DNA of 64,000 nt from Ascoidea rubescens DSM 1968 (taxonomy: Eukaryota > Ascomycota > Saccharomycetes > Ascoideales > Ascoideaceae). The position numbers and the translations under genes are program-made. The number at the start of each line of letters is the position of its first letter. Within the stretch, counting starts at the first letter, position 1. Below the pieces are notes generated by a model. It made no database searches. It saw only the letters and a list, made by a program, of their open reading frames with translations, and had not been told where the DNA came from. Below, piece after piece: positions 42,225 through 52,382 of this stretch. The stretch covers positions 133,369-197,368 of the forward strand of contig NW_017962916.1 of the NCBI RefSeq assembly GCF_001661345.1, given 5' to 3'.

Positions 42225-42254
42225 GTTTAAACAATGTTTAAACAATGTTTATGA
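42225..42254. promoter_or_regulatory. Triple TGTTTA motif cluster (forkhead-like sites)
   Basis: TGTTTAAACA followed directly by a second TGTTTAAACA and a TGTTTA. Each TAAACAA element fits the forkhead (Fkh) consensus, and the TTTAAAC palindrome repeats twice. It lies 1.8 kb upstream of the Myb gene. Confidence 0.35.
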
Positions 42255-43224
42255 TTGGAATTTCTGGTAATGGTAAGGTGAGTGAAGATGGTGGAAGATC
42301 TGTTCTCAGCAGGTTTGTGGATTTTATGGCTGAGAAGTTGGTTTTAGTGGGCAAAATTCATTCTATTTCGGTGAGACATTGGATGTTTAACAGTGAATGA
42401 GCCTACAGCTTTTCGTAATTGATAATACAATAGATCTAATTTTTGTGTTTGTTTTGGCGAAAATTTTGAATTGAGTGATTGAGCGAGGAGTGATTGTAGA
42501 GCAATGAATAAATAAAACAGCGAAAGAATTAAAGTGTCGTGTAGTAGTGAGTGAATTAAACCGTTATGTAAATTGGGATTTGAAAAAGCGTTAACGACAT
42601 GCAAACCCCAGTCAAATTAAATTGAGAAATAAAATAAGAAATAGAATGAAGGCAGAGGAGTAAGAGAAAAAAAAAGATTATCTTTTTTTCATTTATATTT
42701 TCAATTGAAGGAATTACGATTATAAACAAGGCGAGAAAATGCAATATGATCGACAATGGTTTGAATAGTTTGGGATTTTCTAATATTTTTAGATGGTTTT
42801 GGGTAGATTGAATTTAGGAGATTAGATCCAAATAAGAAAGATGTAGGATTTATTGAAAAGAAAAAGAGCAATATCAGATTTCAGTACACATCTTTGAAAA
42901 CATTGCACGATAATTTGGATTAAATAATTAAGATTATTTGGGAATAATCTTAATTCGTTAATTTGTCTTAGTTGTGTTTGCTGAACCAGTAGAATCGAGC
43001 GTTGCAATTGTCTATGGCCTTCATTTACAATGGGTATATATCACAATCTGAGCTGCCAAACGGGAAGAGATTGCTTCCTAAAAGACCAGACAAAAAGCGT
43101 TGCATATAAACCGACACAGAGCACAACAAAAACAAGGCAAAACAAGACAAAACATAGGTGTTCTTAGCAGTTATTTTTTAAAAAAAAAAAAAAAAAATCA
43201 AACAAAGCATAAAAAAACACGAAA

Positions 43225-43630
43225 GGCCACCGGGAAAAGGCCTGAAAACCCACAAAAACCCACAAAAACCCACTGCTTGCTCCTCTGCAGGCAGCGAAGC
43301 AGCTCACTTCCAAAAGAGCCTCACTTCCGCAGAAGAGCCACAAGCACTTCCTCCACCACAGGCCTAACACAGATCGCCTGCTGGAAGACGCGTCTGGGCG
43401 CGGTCCCTGTAGCAAAGGTGTAGCCAGTTATGCTGCTACAGCATCTGCAGAACACGCCAAACTGTGCGTTCTGCGCTGCGGCGCGGCAACCCACTAAGGC
43501 TGTACGGTTGCTGATGGGCGCACAGCAACCAGGCTGGTGCATGCGAGAGTTTGGCCTGCAGAACTCTGACGCAGACACCTGTGCGTGTATGCGTCTGGAG
43601 CTAAACCAACGGATAACGGTATGTAATATG
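43225..43630. promoter_or_regulatory. GC-rich island upstream of the Myb gene
   Basis: About 400 bases ending 450 bases before the Myb start codon. It begins with three AACCCACAAAA-type repeats (43247-43272), then GCGCGG, GCGTCTGGGCGCGG and GCGCTGCGGCGCGG. This fits the pattern of islands at promoters in this window. No protein resemblance in its frames. Confidence 0.45.
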
Positions 43631-44080
43631 CATTTTTGATCTATGTCTTAAAACAACTTTCATTTCTTCTTCTCAACTTTGAAAAGTCAAAAACCAACTT
43701 CTCAAATCCCAATCTCCTTTCAATGATCATTAAGACATTGAATTTAATATTCCAGATCAAATATATAAGAATGGAAAATTTCCCTCTTTTTTCTTTCCAT
43801 ATCTCTTTTCCTTCATCATATCTATTATCTTTTTCTATCTTATTATCTTATTATCTAATTATCTAATTGCCAAATTATCTTTATCAAAGTATCCTCTCCT
43901 ATTGTCTCACTATCTTGTTCCTTTCAAGCTTTTTTATTTCTCCCTATTATACTATACCTTCCACAACCTGTTTTCCAAGTCTCTACTTCCACGTATTTTT
44001 TGTATCACTTATTACTTCTATTTGGTGGCTTCTCTTATATTCCATATCTATATCCATACCTCGTTTTCTATACAATAATC

Positions 44081-45073
44081 ATGTCTACTCTCATAAACGA
44101 AATCCAACCTCGCCAATTTTCCTTGCCTTCTTTGTGCAACAACAGCATCGTCCCAATATATCAATCCTATGGAAAGATCAAGTTGCCTGGTTTGAAGGAG
44201 CTATTCCAAGAAAGCTTTTTCCTTTCACAGCAACAGCAACAGCAACAATCACAGTCTCCCTCGATTCCAACTCCTCCTCCAAGTCAACAATCCTTATCTC
44301 CCGTTGTTCAATACAGAGACGTAAGAGCCCCCTCTTTACCTACTCCTCCTGTTTCTGCTCAACCTCACCTTACCTACGATAACTCTGCTCAAACATCTCC
44401 CCAATTACAACAAACCCAGCAATTACAACACCAGCTTCTGCCACTGCTTCAGCAAGTGCCCATCAACCAAAATTCACAATCTCAACAACAAACCCCCCAA
44501 CAAGTGTCTCAACAAGTCCAGCCACAACACCAGCAACCTCCTCAAATGCATCAAATGCAACAAATACCTCAGGTCCAGCAAATGCAACAAATTCAGTCCA
44601 TTCAACAAGTCCAACCACAACAAATACAGCTGCCTCAACCAAACTACCCTTACCAAGCTCAACAGTTTCAACAAATGCCCACTCCTCCTTTTATGACAAA
44701 CTCTCCCAGCTATTTATATACAGGCCCTGCTCCTGCTCCCTTAGCTCCTCAAATCTATCCTCTAGATCAATACCAAAGAGTCGTCACCCCCTTGAGCTCT
44801 TTAAACCAATCGAAGGGAAACTTGAAACTAATTCCCAAACAAGCAAGTGCTTGGTCCCATGCTGACGATAAACTACTAAGATACTTGAAAGAAGAAAAAA
44901 AATTGGGCTGGAGAGCTGTAGCCACTTATTTCCCCAGAAGAACTCCAAATGCTTGTCAATTTAGATGGAGAAGATTGGTTAGTGGCAACGCAAGTCTCAA
45001 AAACTCTATAAATTCAAAACAAAAATTAGCTAGTAAATCAGTTAAAACCTCAATCAAATCTTTATTAAACTAA
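44081..45073 (+). CDS. Single-Myb (SANT) protein, Dot6/Tod6-like
   Basis: Encodes 330 residues from the ATG at 44081; the upstream open codons start from TTG. The SANT/Myb repeat is at about 255-305: ASAWSHADDKLLRYLKEEKK, then LGWRAVATYFPRRTPNACQF followed by RWRRLVSG. The GWxxxAxYFxxRTPNACQFRWRRL pattern is that of yeast Dot6/Tod6, which bind the PAC element (GATGAG) and repress ribosome-biogenesis genes. The rest is disordered Gln/Pro-rich sequence with poly-Gln, and a short repeated motif APSLPTPP / PTPPFM. CTG codons occur at 44438, 44444 and 44630, all in the Gln-rich part. The gene sits after a 9.7-kb gene-free region, as master regulators in yeasts often do. Confidence 0.7.
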   Translation: MSTLINEIQPRQFSLPSLCNNSIVPIYQSYGKIKLPGLKELFQESFFLSQQQQQQQSQSPSIPTPPPSQQSLSPVVQYRDVRAPSLPTPPVSAQPHLTYDNSAQTSPQLQQTQQLQHQLLPLLQQVPINQNSQSQQQTPQQVSQQVQPQHQQPPQMHQMQQIPQVQQMQQIQSIQQVQPQQIQLPQPNYPYQAQQFQQMPTPPFMTNSPSYLYTGPAPAPLAPQIYPLDQYQRVVTPLSSLNQSKGNLKLIPKQASAWSHADDKLLRYLKEEKKLGWRAVATYFPRRTPNACQFRWRRLVSGNASLKNSINSKQKLASKSVKTSIKSLLN

Positions 45074-46196
45074 TGACAAAGCAATTGAATTCAATTATTT
45101 TAAACCTCTATAATCTAAAAATAGTCCAATAATCCAATAATTCCAATTCCAATTCCTAATATAATTATCTATCAATATCAATATCAATATTAAATTCTAC
45201 TTCATGGTTATAAATATTACAAGATTTCATGTTAATTTCAGTTCTTTGTTATGTGTTATTTAATTAATTAATTTTTTTCTTGCTTATATTGTTGTATTTA
45301 ATGTTTTAATGGCTTAATTTTCTTTTTTTGTTTTTTTTCCACTCTTTCTCTTTCTCTCTATTTCTCTCTATTTCTTTATCTTCATTTTTAATATGAATTT
45401 ATCATAATCATAATCACATCTACAATCATCATCATTTTTTAATATATTTACTACTTTTATTTTACTTCTACTTCACCTTTTTGGCTTTTTTTTATATATA
45501 TTATTTCACTTAATTTTATTTCTACTATTTTAACTATTTCCAAGTTATTTAGAATTCTGTATATGTAGTTTCAATTAAATTAAACTAAATTAAAAAGACT
45601 GGAAACCGAATTTGGTAATCCAATGATGATTTAAAATGTAGTAATGCCTCTTCTATTTAATGTTAACAAACAATCCCATTAATCTCATTAATTCCTTGAT
45701 AAAATTCTCTTAATATTCTTTTTAAATAAATTTTCATGCGAAACTATCCCAATTTGATTTTAATTCAGTTTTATCTTGAAGGTTAGAAACGTTATGTTAC
45801 TTTCGTTACTAATAATTTGATATTTTCTTACTGTTTTTTTACTCTTTTCTTACTACTTTCATGCTATTTGCTCTTTTTTTCCTTTTTTTTTGCTTTTAAG
45901 CAAAGCGAAACTAAATTATACATAAAGATTAAACATAAATATAATCTTGGGCGTGGGAATTCCATATCATTAAAATTGATGAGTATTCATTATTCGCTAA
46001 AGATTTTGACTAAATATCTGGTTAATATTTTAGCTGGATTTTGCTTGCTTCTTTTCTTTTGGCTACCCTACATATTCAAATGAATAAACTGATTTTACTA
46101 CGAATTTTTGATCATTAATACTAATTAATACTAATTCATACTAATTCATTCTGTACATTCATCTCACTATATACTCGTGGCTATTTAAAAATAACC

Positions 46197-46227
<31 letters not shown>

Positions 46228-46347
46228 TAATAATAAGAAAAATAAAAATAGTTTATGTATGATATATGTATGTTATTGTATGAAGAAATAAAGGAAAAAA
46301 AAAAAAATCTCTCTTGTTTAAATATATGATTTGAGAAAGAAAACATT
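45074..46347. other. Convergent intergenic region Myb gene / MDM34
   Basis: 1.27 kb, strongly AT-rich, with (TTTCTCTC)n pyrimidine tracts near 45350 and an (AAT)n tract near 46210-46235. No gene supported; a short hydrophobic frame at 45817-46083 is of T-rich composition only. Confidence 0.6.
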
Positions 46348-47997
46348 TCAAACTCCTAATGAAAGAGATAAAACTGAAGAATAAGTGTATAACGAAGGTC
46401 TTATCCGTATCTCGAAACTGCGGTGGTTATTACGAGAAGGAGGAGATTGGTTTCTTCTCGAAGGTTGTGAGTGATATAAAGGAGGAGGACTCTTAATTAG
46501 TGCCTTTTCATCGTAGTAATCTCTTTCAGATTTTGTATCGTAGTTATATGCTGAAGATATTTCCGAGCCAATAAGCGTAGATTCTTCATAAGTGGGAATG
46601 GGGTGATCATCTTGCTTTGAATTTTGAATAAACACAGCCAAAGGCGAGGGTGCTTTTGATTCAGGTATTGATGTATTATTTGATGTATTATTTGATGTAT
46701 TATTTGGTTGAATCTTTGGCTCTTGGTGTATATTTAAATTATTATTAATGATATTATTGTTATTAGTATTTTGATTATTTTGATTATTTTGATTACTAAT
46801 TAAAATATCATTTTCTATTGGTTTATTTTTGTCTTTGTTTTTGGTTTTGTTCTTTTTCTTGTTTATGTGTATAACTCTTCTCCTTGGTTTTTGATTACTA
46901 TTATTTCCATTTGATTTTTTATAATTATTAATTTGGAAGTTTGATATGTTATTTAAGTATTTGGATATTTTATTTGAGTCATAGTCTTGTGAAAATGGTA
47001 AATTTAAAGAATTTATATTTAAATATTGAGTCAATTGATTATCATATAGATTGAAAAACTCTATTGAAGATCTTTGAACAAAATCATCAATTTTGAAAAC
47101 ATCTAAAGATAGTGTTTGTCTTGAAGAAGATAAAGTCGATAATCTTAACATGTTGGCAGGAGATAAATCTGGCCCATCTGGATTTATGTCAGCTATTGTA
47201 ATTTTTTTAACTTCACTTCCATTTTCATTATCGTTTTCGTTTTCATTATTATTATTATTATTAGTAATAGTAATAGTATTAGTAGTTGCAGTTGTAGTGG
47301 CAGCGATATTGTTATTATAATTATTAAATTTAGATTGTCTTTTTTGATTTAACAATTGAGGATGAAGTTGATTTGCTACATATTTTTGAGAATATTGGTA
47401 TAATACTCCAGGCAAAATTTCTCTAAATAAATCTCTAATCTTCTTTTCAATTTGTTTCTGTAGAAAATTTCTTATAGCAGGCACAGTATCAAAAGTTGAG
47501 CTAACTTCTATATTTTCTAAAGGATCGTTTTTAAAAACTAGTGTTAAACCCTTTGATTTACTGAATACTATTACAATAATTGCAGATATTTTAATCTTTG
47601 ATAATTTCAAATTAACAGGAATGGATAAATTTTGAGATATAGAACCTAATTCTGGCAAAATATTGAATTCGGGGTTGTTGTTAAGCAAATTATTAACAGT
47701 GTTTTTCCAATAAATATTTATAGGATTTGCCTGAATATTTGTAAATAAAGTGATATGAGCATCGCCATTATATTTAATTTTGAATATACCTCTAAACCTA
47801 TCAGAAGCTAAATCACCAATTTCTAGAATTTCAAAATTGGGCGATATTTTACCAAAATTCAAGTCTTGTATTATGATATTTGAAGCCAATATACTTGGTC
47901 TCTTGTTTGAATTATTTAGAGAATCATGTAGTATCTGTTTGCACCAAGATTTCAAAGAATCCTTCTCAAATGAGTCCCAGGTGATGTTGAACGACAT
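46348..47997 (-). CDS. MDM34: ERMES subunit Mdm34
   Basis: Encodes 549 residues. The N terminus is the family signature: MSFNITWDSFEKDSLKSWCK, then NIIIQDLNFGKISPNFEILE and IGDLASDRFRGIFKIKYNGD, the SMP lipid-binding domain at about residues 1-200 (continuing ISQNLSIPVNLKLSKIKISA and the basic RDLFREILPGVLYQYSQKYV). Mdm34 is the outer mitochondrial subunit of the ER-mitochondria encounter structure, linking Mdm10 to Mmm1-Mdm12 and moving phospholipids. The C-terminal half is disordered: Asn-rich, basic KKKNKTKNKDKNK, an NNTSNNTSNNTS repeat, and a PPPLYHSQPSRR tail. Start: the first ATG; expressed from the GC-rich 48180-48590 island upstream. Confidence 0.92.
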   Translation of the reverse strand: MSFNITWDSFEKDSLKSWCKQILHDSLNNSNKRPSILASNIIIQDLNFGKISPNFEILEIGDLASDRFRGIFKIKYNGDAHITLFTNIQANPINIYWKNTVNNLLNNNPEFNILPELGSISQNLSIPVNLKLSKIKISAIIVIVFSKSKGLTLVFKNDPLENIEVSSTFDTVPAIRNFLQKQIEKKIRDLFREILPGVLYQYSQKYVANQLHPQLLNQKRQSKFNNYNNNIAATTTATTNTITITNNNNNNENENDNENGSEVKKITIADINPDGPDLSPANMLRLSTLSSSRQTLSLDVFKIDDFVQRSSIEFFNLYDNQLTQYLNINSLNLPFSQDYDSNKISKYLNNISNFQINNYKKSNGNNSNQKPRRRVIHINKKKNKTKNKDKNKPIENDILISNQNNQNNQNTNNNNIINNNLNIHQEPKIQPNNTSNNTSNNTSIPESKAPSPLAVFIQNSKQDDHPIPTYEESTLIGSEISSAYNYDTKSERDYYDEKALIKSPPPLYHSQPSRRNQSPPSRNNHRSFEIRIRPSLYTYSSVLSLSLGV

Positions 47998-49115
47998 TTG
48001 AATATAGGTTGTATGGAGGATAAGGAAATAGTAATTCTAATAGTACAAATATTGAAGAAGAAACGAGATCAATCTGTCGCTGAATATGCCTGGATAGCTT
48101 TTAATATCCTCTGGTCTTGAGGGTTGTTTATGATCTATGATCTCTTAATGAAATTGCTCTTGTGGACGATTTTTGCATCTTCTCTCCAGTTTCTTTGTTG
48201 GTGGGTTTTTTGGTGGATTTAGTGCGTGATCTCGTCCGTGAGCAGTGCGTGATTTTGTGCGTCACGCGATTGGACGGAAACGCGCCGGTCGCAGACTCTC
48301 GAATAGGCAACGTCTCGAAATAAAAATATCCCAAATAGGCATCTACCGAAAGGAGCTTCTGCGGCGCAGCCGAAAAAAAACGGTGCATGTGTTTCTCAAA
48401 GAGGCAGCTGCAGCCAAAGCACCAATCACAGCCCGGCACACGAGCTGGAGATGGACTAAAGAGACAACAGAAGGAGATCTAAAGGAAGATCTAAAGGAAA
48501 AGCTGGGGCTCGAAAGGCTCGAAATATTGCGATGCATCGGGTCTAGCTTGTTTGATGCTTGTGATATTATCTAATTGTTGGTAATGGCTGCAGAGGCATG
48601 AACTTTGCAATCTCAATTTCATATTGGTCAATCATTTCGAATCGCCATCACTCAAATGAAACAAAATATCCATTTTTTGCCTTTTCTTTTTTTCTTTTTT
48701 TCTTTTTTTTCTTTTTTTTCTTTTTTTCTCGCAGCAAGAGCTGCATTCATCTACAAAAGTTTTCTCTGAAAACACTTGCTATATTGTTACCAATAAAGTT
48801 TTTTTTGCTCATTTCTGTTATTTCTTTTCCTTCTCTCAACAGAGTAACCAACATTAACTCAGCACTCCACTGAAGTCAATTGGACTTTAAAAGTCGTTAT
48901 ATTTTTCATCACAAATCGATCAACTATTTCTTATTCCATCTGATCATCACCACTCACTATTCGATCATGCTAAGCACAATGCTTTTTTCTCGGTAAACCA
49001 CTTTAACCTAATTAAACCAGTGTAGCGTGGTGTGTAGTATATATAATTTACTCCTTATTGTGCCACTTAGCAAGAAAAGAAACTGAATGGACAAATATTG
49101 CAATTGTCGTTCGTT

Positions 49116-49160
49116 ATTCAGCTGTATTTCAGCTGTATTTCAGCTGTATTTCAGCTAGCT
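49116..49160. repeat. 11-bp tandem repeat with CAGCTG E-boxes
   Basis: TATTTCAGCTG repeats at period 11: CAGCTG at 49119, 49130 and 49141, and a diverged fourth CAGCTA at 49152. One helical turn is about 10.5 bases, so the sites lie nearly on one face. Could be bHLH sites. Confidence 0.6.
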
Positions 49161-49662
49161 GTCTGCCAGATTCTTCAAGGCTCTTTGAGACTTCCCAACT
49201 TCCCTTAAGAGCTTTCCTGCTCATGCTCCCAGCATGTTCACGTGCAGCCAAAACCTCATTTACAAAAGCAGACAAACAAGATCTGGTCGGATCATTTTAT
49301 ATGGTTGAAAGTGCACCACATGGTTTTACAATTCCACTCCATTCTCGTATTAGTCCTTTGCTCAGCTTTTGGTTCTTTGTTAGCTTGTTCATTTCACAAG
49401 TTTCACTCTTTTTGCTTGTTCATTTTGTAAGCTGAGCTTCAGGGCTCTGCGCCAGGGCTCGCCACCAGGGCTCTGCTGGCCCGCATTGGGCATGCAGCTC
49501 AAGGTTTCAGCATTAAAAGAAAATCTCTTAACAACTTTGTGTAACAATTTAATTTCACTGTTCGCCTATTCCGTCATATCTTGCACATAAGCTCCAATAG
49601 CAATTGAAGAAACATCCCACTTCTGCAGGTCCTATTAATGAAGGTTCCGCTAACGGTATATA

Positions 49663-49677
49663 ACCGTTTAACGGTAA
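49663..49677. promoter_or_regulatory. Near-palindrome AACGGTATATAACCGTT
   Basis: AACGGT and AACCGTT face each other across ATAT, with another AACGGT following. AACGG is a Myb core, so the element could be a Myb dimer site. It lies in the 49430-49790 GC island. Confidence 0.35.
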
Positions 49678-52382
49678 AGCGCCACAAACCAACCCGCGTT
49701 TAAAATGCATACACATACAGCGCATGGTGTTGAGACACACCTTCTGTAACCGCATATCTGGTTCATCCGCATTAAAAAGGTGTGCAGTCATCAATATAAA
49801 CTCAAGATTATACCTTATAGCCTTTGCTACCTTAAAGGATAACACTATTATTGTACTGGTTATCTTATTTATGTATATTCAAAAATTATTTATTAAATCG
49901 CATTACATTATACTATATTATATTATATATTAGATTATTTAGTAATTCAAATTAAATTATTCTTCTATTTTAAATTCTTTCTCCCTTTTTTGCCTGTATT
50001 ACAACTTACAACTGTTTTCTTTCTCTAATTTAAGTTATTCATTTGAGATTTTATATTTGTTTCAACTCTTGAATTTTAACGAATTGTCGTTAATTATAAG
50101 ATCTTCACCTCCAAATTCAAATCCAAATCGTGTTTCCATAATTTCATAATACGCTCTATTGACCTCACAATTTTGGATTTCTAACTAATGGTATTAATAT
50201 ATTTGTTTGGTTGGTTTTTTTTGATTGAATTAAATCTGGTATTGATCATCTTCTTGTTTAAAGTTTTCAACCATTTAATTTTTTCATCAAATATTGACTC
50301 TTAAACTGGTTTTTTTACTCTAGCTAGAAAAAGTACCTGATCTACTGAATTTTTAATGAAATATCTTTTTATTCTTTACTATTTGCTGTTTGTTTCCTGT
50401 ATTATTTTTTTTCTCAATGTTTTTTTTTTTTTCATTTGTTGAATCAGAAATTTCAACCATATTTTTTTGTCTTGTTTTTAAATCAACCTGCTAACAATCC
50501 TTGAAAGATTTTTTTAAAAAGATATTTTTAAAAAAATATTTATTAATTAATTTTTGTATTATTTTTATGCTAGATTTTAATATTTCATAGTTCTTCATAG
50601 TTCTTCATATTTCATAATATTTCATAATATTTTATAATAATTCAAATCTTGTAACATCTCTCACTATTTAACTTTATTTAACTTTATAATCACGATAATT
50701 CTCGCACAAAAAAAACAACATCCTTCATACCATTAAATATTAATAAATTATAAGCAAATGATTTTCAGATGGTAATCATAATGATATATATTAATTGACT
50801 CACCTTTTAATATATTTATTTAAAACCAATAATCTAGATTTTATAATTTATAATTTATAATTTATAATTATGAATTAGAAGTTATATCTTATATTTGAGT
50901 CAAAACATTATCTTATCACTTGTAGTAAATATTCAATTCTCTAATTTCCTATAATAATTAATTTACTAAAAATTGCAAGAGCCTTGTATCTCTTCAACAT
51001 CTCCAATTTTAATACCTAAAATTGTAATTGATAGTGCCTATGAAAATAAATTAAATTGCAATTTAGGTAAACTTTTCCTTTATATTCTTTTATCTTATTC
51101 AAAATCACTTCACATTTAACTCAAGTGTTCAAACAAAAAAAAGTATAATTAACTGAAAAAACAATTTCAAAAACTTTTAGAACTGTTCAATTCAACCTAT
51201 AAATCTATTAAACCAAATAATAATCTTTTAAATTCAACACAGTATCGATATCAGGATTGGAAATTTTAAGAAGATATTCTTGTTGAGAAATCAAAGGTGA
51301 AAACCCTCACTAATAAACCTCTAAAGCCAAAGATAAACTTACAAATGTACTAACCAACCATAAATCATCTTTTATCTTCCCATACAAACTCTGATATAAA
51401 ATAAATCACAAAAACTTGTTATTCTGAATATTAATGAGTTTAAAGAATTTGAAGAATTTGAAGAATTTGAAGAATTGAACAAAAAATCCAATATCTGGAG
51501 ACTAAAGAATAACTTTCTGGAAATTATATGAATAAAACACATACCGTTTAGGATATTTCTATATTGTAATGATCATTGTAAGGCAACCTTATTGGACAAA
51601 AAACTAAAAAGTTTAGAAACTTGTAAAAAAAACAACAAAAAAAAGTGCAAACGGTGCAAAACAACCAAAAACCGTTACTTTTATTGCTGAAAATATAAAT
51701 ACAAGTACGAATATAATGAAATGAAGAACCAAACCAGTTTGAATATAAATTGCATACTGATATATTACTTTTATAGTCAAAGTTATTATTGAAAATTAAA
51801 CTAGTACCTGTACCATAATTTCACAATAAATATACCAAACAAAAATAACTAACGAATTTGAACTTTCAACCTAAAACAACCTTCCAGAATGAAACAAATA
51901 TCTACAATTTGTAAACATTGTAAAATGAAATTAAATTATCAATTAAGAATCCTAATTAATAAAAGACAAAAACATTTACAAAACCTGAAAAAAGATAAGC
52001 TTTAAAAATGACTAACCGTAAAGAATTTGGACAGATAAAATTAAAGATGAACAAAATGAATTAAAAACAAAATAAAAAAAAAAGAAAGATGAAATGAAAA
52101 GAAATTGAATATTCTAAAAAAAAAATGAAAATAGATTTAGTATGAAATAAGAACCAAACAACTTATCATTATTTTCTTTATTGTTGTAATTTTCAAAGTC
52201 TAAGTTAATGGAATAATTCACAGAAAGAATGAACAATACTTTTGTTTAGTAGTAATAAGGACAAATTTGAGAAAACAAAACATCTTATTGTAACAGAAAA
52301 ATTAAAAAAAAGCTACCAAAATTAAAATCCAAAATGACATAACCAGATAAATGATAATGAGTGAAAAAAATGTAATACTTAG

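Larger units (their letters stand above)
34381..44080. other. 9.7-kb gene-free region with three GC islands
   Basis: No convincing protein gene across 9.7 kb, the largest gap in the window. Most is AT-rich with poly-A, (AATA)n and (AAT)n tracts (36160-36185, 41450-41490). Three GC-rich islands stand out: about 37205-37900 (CCAAT boxes in reverse at 37580 and 37873), 39720-40080 and 43225-43630. Frames of up to 98 codons exist but start with rare codons or have no conserved look. Candidates are the long regulatory region of the Myb gene at its right end, unknown non-coding transcripts, or a centromere. I see no tRNA, no inverted repeat of size and no transposon. Confidence 0.55.
47998..52382. 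other. 4.4-kb gene-poor region upstream of MDM34
   Basis: Between the MDM34 start and the stop of the LRR gene. GC-rich islands lie at about 48180-48590, with ATTGG at 48269 and CCAAT at 48422 (probable MDM34 promoter), and at 49430-49790. From about 49850 to 52380 the sequence is extremely AT-rich, with no coding frame. A CAGCTG repeat (49116-49160) and an AACGGT inverted repeat (49663-49677) are listed separately. I see no RNA gene or transposon. Confidence 0.55.
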
